From Clostridiales bacterium (GTDB lineage: Bacteria > Bacillota > Clostridia > Oscillospirales > Acutalibacteraceae): a stretch of 64,000 nt of DNA. Each line of letters begins with the position of its first letter. Position 1 is the stretch's first letter. Shown piece after piece: positions 51,480 to 60,349 of the stretch. A model generated the notes under the pieces. The model was given only the letters and a program-made list of their open reading frames with translations. It did no database searches and was not told where the DNA came from. The position numbers and the translations under genes were made by a program. The stretch spans positions 300,909 to 364,908 of the forward strand of contig JAGZMM010000002.1 of the NCBI GenBank assembly GCA_018364155.1, in the 5' to 3' direction.

Positions 51480-52520
51480 ATGAGTATTGATCAGGAAAAG
51501 CTTCAACTTGCCAAAAAAGTGCTTGATGTTCTTCTCAAGACCGAGCGCAAGGACGGCTTTTATGACCACATGAACATGGACAACTGGGAATGGCCGGTTG
51601 GGGTTGCGTTGTACTGCATGTTCAAGATTTATAAAAAGACCGGTGATATGGACTTTTATAATGCCTTGATCGATTGGTACGACAGGCAGCTTCAGAAGGA
51701 GCCGCCTCATCGCAACGTCAATACGGTTGCCCCGATGTTGACCATGGTTTGCCTCTATGAGGAAAACAAGAACCCGGTTTATCTCGAACATATCGAGAGC
51801 TGGATCAATTGGGTCATGAATGAGATGCCCCGTACCGAGTACGGCGGCATGCAGCACATGACGGTGTGGAATCGGCACAATCAGCAGTTGTGGGACGATA
51901 CCCTTTTTATGACGGTGCTTTTCTTGGCAAAAGCCGGAAAGGTGCTCGACCGTCCTCAACTGGTGGACGAAGCGAAATATCAGTTCCTGTTCCATATTAA
52001 GTATTTGCAGGACAAGCGTACAGGTCTGTTTTATCACGGCTGGACGTTCGATTGCCGGCATAATTTTGCCAATGCCTTCTGGGCGCGCGGTAACAGCTGG
52101 TTTACTTCCGGTGCGGTAGAGTTCATCGACATTGTCGGGGAACATGACGCGACGACCCGTTTTGTGGAGGTTGCGTGGAAGGATCAAGTGAAGGCTTTGA
52201 TCAAGTATCAGAGCATCAACGGTCTTTACAATACCCTCGTCGATGTAGAAGAAAGCTATTGGGAGACTTCTGCTACAGCCGGCATTGCATATGGGCTGCT
52301 CAAGGGCATCCGTATGGGCTTGCTGGACAAGGAAAATGAATTCTATGCGATGAATGCGGCAAATGCGGTTCTCGCGAAGATTCAGGATGACGGGATTGTG
52401 GCTGGTGTTTCTTACGGCACGGGAATGGGTAAGGATTTTGATTTCTATAAGAATATCAAAATATGCCCGACTGCCTATGGCCAAGGTCTTGCACTGCTTA
52501 TGCTTACGGAACTTATTTAG
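51480..52520 (+). CDS. Unsaturated rhamnogalacturonyl hydrolase (GH105, YteR-like)
   Basis: 346-aa cytosolic alpha/alpha-barrel glycoside hydrolase that removes the unsaturated galacturonic acid left by rhamnogalacturonan lyases. Conserved features: WEWPVGVALYCMFKIYK near the N-terminus; catalytic Asp in QLWDDTLFMTVLF, equivalent to Asp143 of YteR; GWTFDCRHNFANAFWARGNSW; and a late ETSATAGIAYGLLKGI. It has no signal peptide, so it acts on imported oligosaccharides. Terminal gene of the YesM/YesN operon. Confidence 0.93.
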   Translation: MSIDQEKLQLAKKVLDVLLKTERKDGFYDHMNMDNWEWPVGVALYCMFKIYKKTGDMDFYNALIDWYDRQLQKEPPHRNVNTVAPMLTMVCLYEENKNPVYLEHIESWINWVMNEMPRTEYGGMQHMTVWNRHNQQLWDDTLFMTVLFLAKAGKVLDRPQLVDEAKYQFLFHIKYLQDKRTGLFYHGWTFDCRHNFANAFWARGNSWFTSGAVEFIDIVGEHDATTRFVEVAWKDQVKALIKYQSINGLYNTLVDVEESYWETSATAGIAYGLLKGIRMGLLDKENEFYAMNAANAVLAKIQDDGIVAGVSYGTGMGKDFDFYKNIKICPTAYGQGLALLMLTELI

Positions 52521-52615
52521 GTGACTTCATTCAATAGAATGATTTGCCTCTCGTGACAGTATGCTGGAAATAGTTATGTATAATTCTGGCTTACAATACG
52601 TGAACGAGGAATAAG

Positions 52616-52660
52616 AAGGCTCTATGCGAATGGTAAATCCATTTGCATAGAGCCTTTCTT
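52616..52660 (+). terminator. Terminator of the pectin operon
   Basis: AAGGCTCTATGC.AATGG / CCATT.GCATAGAGCCTT hairpin with TTCTTTG tail. The following 52661-53011 has no gene that I can support; a weak TTGTTG-N18-TAAGAT promoter may precede the flavodoxin gene. Confidence 0.85.
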
Positions 52661-53011
52661 TGAATTCAAAAGGATTGGAATTTGTGAAACGGTAAGTGGT
52701 TACGCAGGAGGGTGCTGAGGAACGGTTTGTGACGGATCGATTGAAATAATTAACTTGGCAATGAATCCGTAAACGTATGGATGGTTGCGGAAAGCTGCAA
52801 CCTGAAAGAGTATTGGGAAAATGCCGTTGTGAGCGGAGAAATATTGCATGTTACAAAGAGAGATGCTAGTCAAATTTAGACCAAGCTAGTTTGTTGTCTA
52901 TATGTTTTAGAACATAAGATGTTTCGGTCGATGTAGCAATAGTCTGATGGTCAGATTCTTGTTGTATAGGTGTAAGGAAGTAGTTCAATCGCGATGATAG
53001 GAGGATGTCGT

Positions 53012-53503
53012 ATGTCAAAGAAGCTGGTCGCCTATTTTTCTGCCAGCGGCGTAACCAGAAGCGTCGCCCAATGTCTTGCGAAGGAGGTTGGTGCAGATCT
53101 ATTCGAAATCAAACCGGCAGTGCCCTATACCGATGCCGATCTGGACTGGACCAACAAACAAAGCCGCAGTTCTGTGGAGATGAGCGACCCTGCCTCCCGC
53201 CCAGAAATTGCGCAGCGGCTTAGCAATATGGAGGAATACGATACGGTTTTTATAGGGTTTCCCATTTGGTGGTATGTGGCCCCTACCATCATGAATACCT
53301 TTCTGGAAAGCTACGATTTTTCCGGAAAGACCATCGTTCCATTTGCCACTTCTGGCGGCAGCGGCCTGGGAAAGACCCTTGAGATTTTAAAACCGCTCTG
53401 CTCCAAGAAAGCCACATGGCTACCCGGTAAAATGTTTAACAGAGTGACTGAGAAAGAAAGGAAGGAATGGCTTTCCAGCATAGAGTCAAAGCGCAGGGAG
53501 TAG
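53012..53503 (+). CDS. Flavodoxin
   Basis: 163-aa flavodoxin-fold protein (Flavodoxin_4 type). Start at 53012 (SD ATAGGAGG). FMN phosphate loop SASGVTRSVAQ (residues 10-20), the WWYVAPTIMNTFLESYDFSGKT strand-helix, and the ATSGGSGLGKTLEILKPL loop. The family often acts as an NADPH-dependent reductase or electron carrier. Downstream remnants of an aldo/keto-reductase suggest a formerly larger redox locus. Confidence 0.9.
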   Translation: MSKKLVAYFSASGVTRSVAQCLAKEVGADLFEIKPAVPYTDADLDWTNKQSRSSVEMSDPASRPEIAQRLSNMEEYDTVFIGFPIWWYVAPTIMNTFLESYDFSGKTIVPFATSGGSGLGKTLEILKPLCSKKATWLPGKMFNRVTEKERKEWLSSIESKRRE

Positions 53504-53645
53504 GAACCATTTGATCGCGGCCAGCTGTTAAACCACACAATTTCTCCCTTCGGCTGCGCGCTGAGGCAATACCAATGCCTGCAAATATCCTGAATAAACT
53601 CGGAGGCCACAACGGTCCTGCCAGGCATGCGTAATCGCGAAGAGT

Positions 53646-53677
53646 TGCAGCGCGGCATTTGCAAATGCCGCGCTGCA
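53646..53677. repeat. 32-bp perfect palindrome
   Basis: Two 16-bp arms TGCAGCGCGGCATTTG / CAAATGCCGCGCTGCA with no loop. It lies just before the aldo/keto-reductase fragment and has no T-tail on either strand. Confidence 0.85.
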
Positions 53678-53693
53678 GGAAAAAGACGATTCC

Positions 53694-53993
53694 ATTTTGA
53701 GAATCTTTGCACCGCAGGATGTGTGCGTTTACTGCAACCATTGCCAGCCATGCCCTATGGACCTGGACATTGGACAATAGTATGACCTTGCTATGACCGG
53801 GGACGAGCTGGCGAAGGATCACTACTCCCATTTGGAAAAGAACACTTCCGATGGTGTTTTCTGCAGGCACGGCGATTCTCACGGTCCGCTCCCTGTGAAG
53901 CAGGGAAAGCGAATGCGGGAAATCAGCACCTATTTCGGGGCACTTTCATCGAGGCAGCAGTCGGAATGCGGTTTGATACCGTTGCTTTTATAG
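53694..53993 (+). pseudogene. Aldo/keto reductase C-terminal (ferredoxin-like) fragment, degenerate
   Basis: The frame reads CVYCNHCQPCPMDLDIGQ, then an in-frame TAG (53778-53780), then YDLAMTGDELAKDHYSHLEK, SDGVFCRHGDSHGPLPVKQGKR and MREISTYFG. It matches the iron-sulfur tail of clostridial aldo/keto reductases (C-x2-C-x2-C-x3-C, then D-C-x-x-C-G-x-C-x-x-x-C-P), but with a stop codon, missing residues and lost cysteines in the second cluster. The catalytic N-terminal barrel is absent; flavodoxin and a palindrome lie upstream. Clearly a relic. The 53504-53645 segment shows nothing coherent. Confidence 0.75.
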
Positions 53994-54095
53994 GATTGGG
54001 CGAAAAATGCAGAAAAACAGGAATTCATAACGAAAAAACACTGTTTTTTTGCAGAAATGTCGCAGTTTCTTTCTTTCCATTTGGATATTTCGCAG

Positions 54096-54101
54096 TATAA
54101 T
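54096..54101 (+). promoter_or_regulatory. -10 of the PfkB kinase gene
   Basis: TATAAT in GCAG-TATAAT-GGTAAG, 60 nt before the start. No good -35 is visible, so an activator may be needed. Confidence 0.5.
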
Positions 54102-54160
54102 GGTAAGCGTAAAGTTATGGATGCTTCCAGGACATACAAAAGAATAGGAGTGTTTATTCA

Positions 54161-55183
54161 ATGGCTAAAGTTGTTACCTTTGGTGAGCTGATGCTTCGTC
54201 TGGCACCTCCCGGCTATCTGCGTTTTACGCAGGCGGATACCTTTACCGCTACCTACGGCGGCGGTGAGGCAAACGTGGCGGTTTCCCTTGCAAATTACGG
54301 CATGGACGCTGCTTTCGTTACCAAACTGCCGGAAAACGACATCGGTCAGGCGGCGGTGAATTCCCTTCGCCGTTATGGCGTGGACGTGAGCAAGATTGTC
54401 CGCGGCGGCCCCCGTGTGGGTATTTATTATCTGGAAAAAGGCGCTTCCCAGCGTCCTTCCAAGGTCATCTATGACCGTGCCGGCGCTTCCATTGCGCTGG
54501 CTCAGCCCGGCGATTTTGACTGGGATTCCATCTTTGAGGGCGTGTCCTGGTTCCATTTCACCGGTATCACCCCCGCGCTGGGCGACAATGTGGCGGCTTG
54601 CTGTCTGGAAGCCTGCAAGGCTGCTAAGGCGAAGAACATTACGGTCAGCTGCGACCTGAACTTCCGCAAGAACCTCTGGACCTCCGAGAAGGCCGGCCAG
54701 GTGATGGGCCAGCTGATGGAGTATGTGGACGTCTGCATTGCCAACGAAGAGGATGCGGAGAAGGTCTTCGGCATTCGCGCGGCGGCTACCGATGTAACTA
54801 CCGGTAAGCTCAACCACGACGGGTACCGTGAAGTGGCCAGCAAGCTCAAGGAGCGTTTTGGCTTCTCTAAGGTTGCGATCACCCTTCGCACCAGTATCTC
54901 CGCCAACGACAACAAGTGGGCGGCTATGCTGTACGACGGTGAGGATTACTACTTCTCCAAGAGCTACGACGTGCATATTGTGGACCGCGTTGGCGGCGGT
55001 GACAGCTTCGGCGGCGGCCTGATTTATGCGCTGCTGGCCGGCAAGTCCTCCAAGGATGCGCTGGAATTCGCAGTTGCGGCTTCCTGCCTGAAGCATTCCA
55101 TCGAAGGCGACTACAATGCCGTTTCCGTCAAGGAAGTGGAGACGCTCGCCGGAGGCGACGGCACCGGCCGTGTACAGAGATAA
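54161..55183 (+). CDS. PfkB family carbohydrate kinase, probable 2-keto-3-deoxygluconate kinase
   Basis: 340-aa ribokinase-fold sugar kinase. N-terminal GELMLRLAPPGYLRF (KdgK-like start) and GGGEANVAVSLANYG; PfkB signature near the C-terminus DRVGGGDSFGGGLIYALLAG with catalytic Asp in GGGDSF. The resemblance to KDG kinases fits the nearby rhamnogalacturonan operon, whose unsaturated galacturonate is metabolised through KDG; the kinase is not in that operon. Fructokinase-type activity remains possible. SD AGGAG. Confidence 0.82.
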   Translation: MAKVVTFGELMLRLAPPGYLRFTQADTFTATYGGGEANVAVSLANYGMDAAFVTKLPENDIGQAAVNSLRRYGVDVSKIVRGGPRVGIYYLEKGASQRPSKVIYDRAGASIALAQPGDFDWDSIFEGVSWFHFTGITPALGDNVAACCLEACKAAKAKNITVSCDLNFRKNLWTSEKAGQVMGQLMEYVDVCIANEEDAEKVFGIRAAATDVTTGKLNHDGYREVASKLKERFGFSKVAITLRTSISANDNKWAAMLYDGEDYYFSKSYDVHIVDRVGGGDSFGGGLIYALLAGKSSKDALEFAVAASCLKHSIEGDYNAVSVKEVETLAGGDGTGRVQR

Positions 55184-55205
55184 TTGCGCTTGAAAAAGCG
55201 ACAGC

Positions 55206-55242
55206 AAAAGAGGCCATGCGAGAAATCGCATGGCCTCTTTGT
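55206..55242 (+). terminator. Terminator of the PfkB kinase gene
   Basis: AAAAGAGGCCATGCGA / TCGCATGGCCTCTTT with GAAA loop. Confidence 0.92.
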
Positions 55243-55430
55243 TATACAAATGCGAATCAATCCGTCTCTTCCAGTTTCTCTTGCCGCAACCGGAAGGCAT
55301 CCCATCAGTCGGCTATATGTGAAGAACCGGAGAAATGACCGTTCCCACAACGATCTATAGATTTACCAGCCAATGAAACAGATCGTCCCTGAAAAACGCC
55401 ATTGCCGGCGCTCTTCTTCGTTTTTACCGG

Positions 55431-56357
55431 TTACGCATTGGGGTAGGAGGGGGGAAGCTGGGAATTGGCCGGGGAAGCAAAGCCAAGCTCCTCCAGCGAA
55501 CACTGGCCGCTCTGTATGGCGTTGTGCCGGCACTGGGCATAGAGCTCCGCATAGGTGGCCTGCAGATAGGGAAGCAGAAAGACGATGCTCACGATTCCAA
55601 TTCCACAGGTAAAAAGGGCAGCGCCTAAAACGGCCAAGTACCAAGGAAAGAAGGACCAGTAGAGACCGAAAATATGCCCTTTTTGGCCCCGAGTCATGAT
55701 CTTGCTTAGTTCCATCGCCCGGCGGTAGCCGATTTGCGGATTGTCCGCCAGGATCCAGGGAATAAAGACGTACCGCAACGAAGCGATAATGGAAAGCACA
55801 TAGAGGCCGATGACCATCAGCAGCAGAAGCGGTGCTAGGAAAATAGTGCTTGTACTGGTTTGTGCAACCGCCATAACCACAAAAATCAAAACATAGGGGA
55901 CCAAGGCCGGCAGCGTCCACAGGAATATAAATAGAAAACGATATGCCATCGCGCCGACCACTTTCCAGTAGGAGGTGCGGGTAAATGCACAAAAGAGGTT
56001 CTGATATCCTGGCCGTGTCGGCATTTCCCGATTACGGGAGTACCAGTTGAGCTCGCCCACCTGAAGAGGATGAAAGGCGAAAAACTGCGGCACAAAGCTC
56101 ATTCCAAGGGAAAGGACCATCGTGGGCAGCATGCGTAGGAAAAACTGGGAGACTTCGTAGTAGGAACCATGGGCATAGGGAGTACTGAGCAGCGAAGGAA
56201 AGAAAGAGGAAACCATGGCTGCGGAAGAAATGGCGCCGAGCAGCCAGGTAACGGCGTAGGTAATACCCCAAATAATCAGGGATGCCAGCAAGGCGCTCCA
56301 GTATTTATTGGTCAGGCTGTATTTCGCTCGCTCTTTGAGTTGTTCACAGGTCCACAT
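55431..56357 (-). CDS. DUF975 family integral membrane protein
   Basis: 308-aa membrane protein of unknown function. Start at 56357 (SD TTGGAGG). N-terminal cytosolic WTCEQLKERAKYSLTNKYWSALLASLI motif is characteristic of DUF975. About six hydrophobic segments (residues 22-48, 75-100, 140-175, 180-205 and 250-280 among them), and a FCAFTRTSYWKVVGAMAYRFLFIFLWTLPALVPYV core. The C-terminal tail is Pro-rich. Probably a single gene. Confidence 0.88.
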   Translation of the reverse strand: MWTCEQLKERAKYSLTNKYWSALLASLIIWGITYAVTWLLGAISSAAMVSSFFPSLLSTPYAHGSYYEVSQFFLRMLPTMVLSLGMSFVPQFFAFHPLQVGELNWYSRNREMPTRPGYQNLFCAFTRTSYWKVVGAMAYRFLFIFLWTLPALVPYVLIFVVMAVAQTSTSTIFLAPLLLLMVIGLYVLSIIASLRYVFIPWILADNPQIGYRRAMELSKIMTRGQKGHIFGLYWSFFPWYLAVLGAALFTCGIGIVSIVFLLPYLQATYAELYAQCRHNAIQSGQCSLEELGFASPANSQLPPSYPNA

Positions 56358-56438
56358 AAGTCTAACCTCCAATGAGATGGATTGTAGCGCCGGAAAAGGA
56401 AGCTTTCCACAGCGCTTTGGGTTACAAAGCAAACGGAT

Positions 56439-56665
56439 TTACGCATTCTTGAAATGCTCAAAAACATTGTCCACGGGAAAAGACGATTCTTCCGCAAAGG
56501 ACGCCGCGGCCGGTACCACCAATTTGAGCATTCCGGAAAGGAAATTTGCCGTCGCAGGGACTCCATTTTGGCCGTTCCTCGAATCCCAAACCGACACCTT
56601 GTGGATCTTCAGGTTCTTGATGGCGTCCACAACGTGACGGATAGATCATCCTGCCATTCAAACAT
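56439..56665 (-). pseudogene. SPFH/flotillin-like C-terminal fragment, frameshifted
   Basis: A strong promoter and SD (GGAGAGGTG) precede ATG at 56665. It opens MFEWQDDLSVTL but hits a stop after 18 codons; a second frame from about 56630 reads VVDAIKNLKIHKVSVWDS, then NGVPATANFLSGMLK. The second part resembles the C-terminus of flotillin-like proteins (IxKVxVWDxG...TAxFLSGL). It is probably a pseudogene left after deletion or frameshift, or a short peptide gene whose downstream part is unrelated. Confidence 0.4.
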
Positions 56666-56702
56666 AGGCAACACCTCTCCGCTGTAATTTCAAATTACTA
56701 TA

Positions 56703-56731
56703 ATTATACCGATTTTGATAATCTATGTCAA
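56703..56731 (-). promoter_or_regulatory. Strong sigma-A promoter before the SPFH-like fragment
   Basis: Minus strand TTGACA (56726-56731), 17-nt spacer, TATAAT (56703-56708): consensus at all twelve positions. Confidence 0.85.
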
Positions 56732-56826
56732 TATGATTTACGAAAAATATGACGAAATTTTGAATAAAACGGGGGTTTCCGGTCGAAAAAGGGCAAATTT
56801 TTGGAGGAAATTTTCGCATACGCCTC

Positions 56827-56855
56827 TTGTAATTCTCTTTCAAATCTGATAAAAT
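56827..56855 (+). promoter_or_regulatory. Promoter of the HTH-TPR regulator
   Basis: TTGTAA (56827-56832), 17-nt spacer, TAAAAT (56850-56855). Confidence 0.65.
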
Positions 56856-56898
56856 AGTTATGTAAACAAGATTTACTTTGCGCGAGGTGGTGAGAGAA

Positions 56899-57843
56899 AT
56901 GTCAAAGCAGGCTCTTGGTCAGAAAATCAAGGAGCTGCGTCTTGCGAAGAAATTGACGCAGCGGGAAGTGGTAGGAGATTTCATCACCCGTAATATGCTC
57001 AGCCAGATCGAAAGCGGTACGGCTACTCCATCGGTGCGCACGCTTGCGTATTTGGCGAAGGTGCTGGAGGTGCCGGTCTCCACTCTGCTGGAAAGCGATG
57101 AGACGCAGGGGGTGGCAGCCGGTTTGGCACAAGCGAAACGGCTTTACCGACAAGGAAAATACAAGCCGTGTATTGCGGCGCTCTCTCAGGCGGAAGAGGA
57201 GTTTGCCGATGAAGCGAACGCACTCAAGGCAAAGGCCAGCCTGAAGCTGGCGCAGGAGGCGCTTTTGGCGGGGGATTTTGACCAGGTGCGTCAGTATGCC
57301 GAAAATGCCATCGCGTTCAACGACGACACCATCTATGCCTCTCAGTCCATCAAAGCGGAAGCGCTGCTGTGCCTCGACGAGGTGACAAACGAGGGCTGGG
57401 ATTATTTTATGCAATACCAGAGTGCGCTGCAGTCCTCCTTTCTCAGCGCCCATTCCTCCCTCATCAATGCGGAGATGTACTTAAACGACGGCAATTTCGA
57501 TCAGGCGCAGATTGTGCTGAAGTCGCTGGAAGGAGGAGGGTATAGCGAGAGTATCGACATGGGGCGTATCAAGCTACTGCAAGGTCGCGTGGCTATGGGG
57601 CGCAAAAAGTGGGACGAAGCCCTTTGCCTCTTTCGGGAGGCGGATGAATGTTGGGTGGACCTGCCTAAGCATGCGTTGCGGCCTTCCCTGTATCAGAACA
57701 TGGAGCAGTGCGCCATTGAGCTGGGGGATTACAAACAGGCTCATTACTTTGCCACCATGCGCCTTGCGCTGGCCACTGGAGAAACGCCGCCGTGTGAGCC
57801 GCAGGAGGAAATGAACAGTGTCCCGGCGCACCGTTTGCGCTAA
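56899..57843 (+). CDS. XRE-type regulator with TPR-like helical domain
   Basis: 314-aa protein. N-terminal HTH (residues 5-60: LGQKIKELRLAKKLTQREVV, TRNMLSQIESGTATPSVRTL) followed by helical repeats to the end, e.g. AQAKRLYRQGKYKPCIAALSQAEEEF, LAGDFDQVRQYAENAIAFN, LNDGNFDQAQIVLKSLE and GRKKWDEALCLFREADE. The layout resembles peptide-sensing RRNPP (Rgg/PlcR) regulators, but no signal-peptide gene is visible next to it. Start at 56899 (SD GAGGTGGTGAG). Confidence 0.88.
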   Translation: MSKQALGQKIKELRLAKKLTQREVVGDFITRNMLSQIESGTATPSVRTLAYLAKVLEVPVSTLLESDETQGVAAGLAQAKRLYRQGKYKPCIAALSQAEEEFADEANALKAKASLKLAQEALLAGDFDQVRQYAENAIAFNDDTIYASQSIKAEALLCLDEVTNEGWDYFMQYQSALQSSFLSAHSSLINAEMYLNDGNFDQAQIVLKSLEGGGYSESIDMGRIKLLQGRVAMGRKKWDEALCLFREADECWVDLPKHALRPSLYQNMEQCAIELGDYKQAHYFATMRLALATGETPPCEPQEEMNSVPAHRLR

Positions 57844-57963
57844 GGAAACCTATGCAAAAGAGCACAGGTTCATGCGTAAAAAAGCCTGGCATCCCATTAG
57901 GTTTACGCTGATAAGGAAGTATTTCATAAGAACTTATTACTAACGACGACAGACAGGTTTGCA

Positions 57964-58004
57964 AAAAGACGAGTGGAAAATTAACATTCTCCACTCGTCT
58001 TTTT
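57964..58004. terminator. Bidirectional terminator at the edge of the AT-rich island
   Basis: AAAAAGACGAGTGG / CCACTCGTCTTTTT. It lies between the regulator gene and the 3' end of the GHKL-ATPase gene, where base composition changes abruptly. Confidence 0.88.
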
Positions 58005-60009
58005 AAATACCCAACTTATCAAATAGAATCTTGTTCCGTTTCTTTGCGTCATTGATAATTTTGTCATAAGAAAGTATTTCAATATAAGCATTCATCTTGT
58101 CGTTATATTTATAATATCCCATCTTATCTGGTGTTTGAGAAAAATCGTGAAAATCTAAAATATGCTCTAATGTACTAGTAATGTCACAAACTGCATACAA
58201 ATAGAATTTTGTACTTACACCTACTCTTATTATCCGCCCATCTTTATCCTGTATCTTATTTGTTTTCAATGAAGCAACATATTCATATAGCTGATTAATA
58301 GGATTACTATTACTGTTATAATCATTACGCATGGGACGTTTTAGTTCGAATAATATAATACTTTCATATTCTTTCCCCTTATTTTCTTCGTCTGACACGG
58401 CAACAGGTTTATTAAGAATCATAATATCCGTTCTTTCATCTTTGGGATTATTATTAAACGGAATATCCGAAGAAATATAACTACAGTATGCCAACTTTTC
58501 ATCAATTAACCATAAATTATGATTACTGTATGGAATATCTGTTGCTGTTGTTCTCATGGGATAAATAATATTATGCAAAAAGCTTTCTTTTTGAAAATGT
58601 CCATCATCTTTCTGACGAATTGCAAACTCCATTAAATCAAGAATCACTTTTCGATGCGCCACATATTCAGCTAGAGCAGCCCCGTTTGCACTATTGATTT
58701 TTTCTACCTGTTGTCCAAATTTTTCGATATATTCACTTGAATTAATTACACCTTTATTCAAGTCACTTAAAAGTTTAGCATTTTCTTTTGATGTATTTCG
58801 GTCAAACTCTCTTTTAATACGGTGCAATTCATCATCCATTTTATCTTCGCTTAAATTGGGTTTGATTTTCGACAATTCTTCTGGCATATATTTCAATAAA
58901 TGTCGAAACTGAGGCGCTTGATGTATTACATAATCTTTAATTCTTTTCATCTTATTATCTGCAATCGGTTGAAGATAATCTTTTAAGAAATTACTTACTT
59001 CAACAATAATTGCTTTCATAATTTGATCCATAGTAATGATATTAGCTAAACTGCCTAGTGGACCACCATCAGGAATATTAAAAGACAGTCTATTCATATC
59101 GACATTATCATCTAAATATTTTCCACGTAAAACACCGATATACCAAAAACCGCTTTTATCAAAAATTTCTCGGTCCAAATCTGTAATATATTTATCTAGT
59201 TCTTTTGTATCAACTAAGCGATTGTGGGCACACAAATAAAGTTTATTACCATTTACGGTAGTTTCTTCTGATTTTACATGAAGCAATTCAAATGTTTCAT
59301 TTCCGACATTAATGGAAACACTATTTTCTTCTGTTTGAATTTTTTCTTTAAATATTTGATTTAAATTGTACTTAACATCTTCGTCTATTAAATTAATTTC
59401 CGGGCAATTATCTGAAATAAAATATACCAAACAGTGCTGAATAATTCGTGTAGCTATTGTTAAACTGCGCTTAGGAATTGCTTTTGCATACGGATTAAGG
59501 CAATTCAAAAGTCGAACGGTTGTTTTGTTATCATTTTGAGTTTCACAATCAGTGAGAGTATCGTTAATTTCCGTCTGTTCCACAGAAAACTCAAATGCAC
59601 GTTTAACATATCCACCCTCATCATAATAAATACTTTCAATTTCTGCTTTTTCAAAAGCTATAAGCCAAGAGAACCTTCCAACTCCTTTACCTCCAATAGC
59701 TGCTTTATAAGTAGAATCAGATTCCATAAATGAAGTTAAGTTGGGTTCATTGAAACCGACTCCATTGTCGATAATTTCAAATGATGAAATTGAAGCCAGT
59801 TCTTTCATTCCATCAAGGTCAAGTGATAATTGGTTATCGCGAATAAGTTTTATAGTAATATAGCTATTAAACTGTTCTCTTGCATTTTTCCGTTCATTAA
59901 TAGCATGGATAGAGTTCACAATAGCTTCGAATAGAGGTATTAAGGGCTGATTTTTAGGAAGATTAAAATTCTTCACTCGTCCTTTAAGGCTAATAGAAAA
60001 ATTCCTCAT
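58003..60009 (-). CDS. GHKL (HSP90/MutL-like) ATPase fused to a PD-(D/E)XK-like nuclease domain
   Basis: 668-aa protein, start at 60009 (SD GGGGAGG). GHKL ATP-binding fold: N-box FEAIVNSIHAIN (Glu28, Asn32), G1 DNGVGF (81-86), G2 GGKGVGRF (106-113). Middle coiled-coil-like region about 385-460. The C-terminal part shows ERTDIMIL (Asp528), FELKRP (Glu555-x-Lys557) and INQLYEYVAS (Gln573), the D...E-x-K...Q-x-x-x-Y layout of PD-(D/E)XK nucleases. AT-rich DNA unlike the chromosome to its left, next to mobile-element genes. A DNA-repair-like or anti-phage defence role is inferred; I do not recognise a named system. Confidence 0.85.
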   Translation of the reverse strand: MRNFSISLKGRVKNFNLPKNQPLIPLFEAIVNSIHAINERKNAREQFNSYITIKLIRDNQLSLDLDGMKELASISSFEIIDNGVGFNEPNLTSFMESDSTYKAAIGGKGVGRFSWLIAFEKAEIESIYYDEGGYVKRAFEFSVEQTEINDTLTDCETQNDNKTTVRLLNCLNPYAKAIPKRSLTIATRIIQHCLVYFISDNCPEINLIDEDVKYNLNQIFKEKIQTEENSVSINVGNETFELLHVKSEETTVNGNKLYLCAHNRLVDTKELDKYITDLDREIFDKSGFWYIGVLRGKYLDDNVDMNRLSFNIPDGGPLGSLANIITMDQIMKAIIVEVSNFLKDYLQPIADNKMKRIKDYVIHQAPQFRHLLKYMPEELSKIKPNLSEDKMDDELHRIKREFDRNTSKENAKLLSDLNKGVINSSEYIEKFGQQVEKINSANGAALAEYVAHRKVILDLMEFAIRQKDDGHFQKESFLHNIIYPMRTTATDIPYSNHNLWLIDEKLAYCSYISSDIPFNNNPKDERTDIMILNKPVAVSDEENKGKEYESIILFELKRPMRNDYNSNSNPINQLYEYVASLKTNKIQDKDGRIIRVGVSTKFYLYAVCDITSTLEHILDFHDFSQTPDKMGYYKYNDKMNAYIEILSYDKIINDAKKRNKILFDKLGI

Positions 60010-60052
60010 ATTGCAACGCCTCCCCAAATTGTTTTTATAGAAACCTATTATT

Positions 60053-60081
60053 ATTCTATCATACTCTTTAGACGCAAACAA
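60053..60081 (-). promoter_or_regulatory. Promoter of the GHKL-ATPase gene
   Basis: Minus strand TTGTTT (60076-60081), 17-nt spacer, TAGAAT (60053-60058). The rest of 60082-60300 contains no gene that I can support. Confidence 0.6.
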
Positions 60082-60300
60082 TTGATTACTTAGAATTTAC
60101 ATCTTTCTAATTTTGTTACGCAATAGAACGTCATTTTTGAGGGTAGAAGTATAAAATATCATCTAAGCGTTTTACACGTTCTGCAAGCCGCATAAATCAA
60201 GCGAGAAACACACTTTACCGCGTAACATTCCATACTGGATAGAGAGCGGAAGCGGTTTATCCGATTGCGCTCTCTTAGTTACCCGACAGCAAAGACAGGG

Positions 60301-60349
60301 AAAGCCGTCAAGGACGCGCAAGCGTGCATTTTATCCTTGACGGCTTTTT
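60301..60349. terminator. Hairpin at the 3' end of the transposon HTH gene
   Basis: AAAGCCGTCAAGGA / TCCTTGACGGCTTT with 19-nt loop and T-tail on the plus strand, 17 nt beyond the HTH gene's stop. Similar hairpins accompany Tn916-related elements, as I recall. Confidence 0.6.

Noticed and set aside
53504..53640. Minus-strand reading frame after the flavodoxin gene
   Set aside because: No SD, no recognisable family, and it runs into the flavodoxin gene's antisense.
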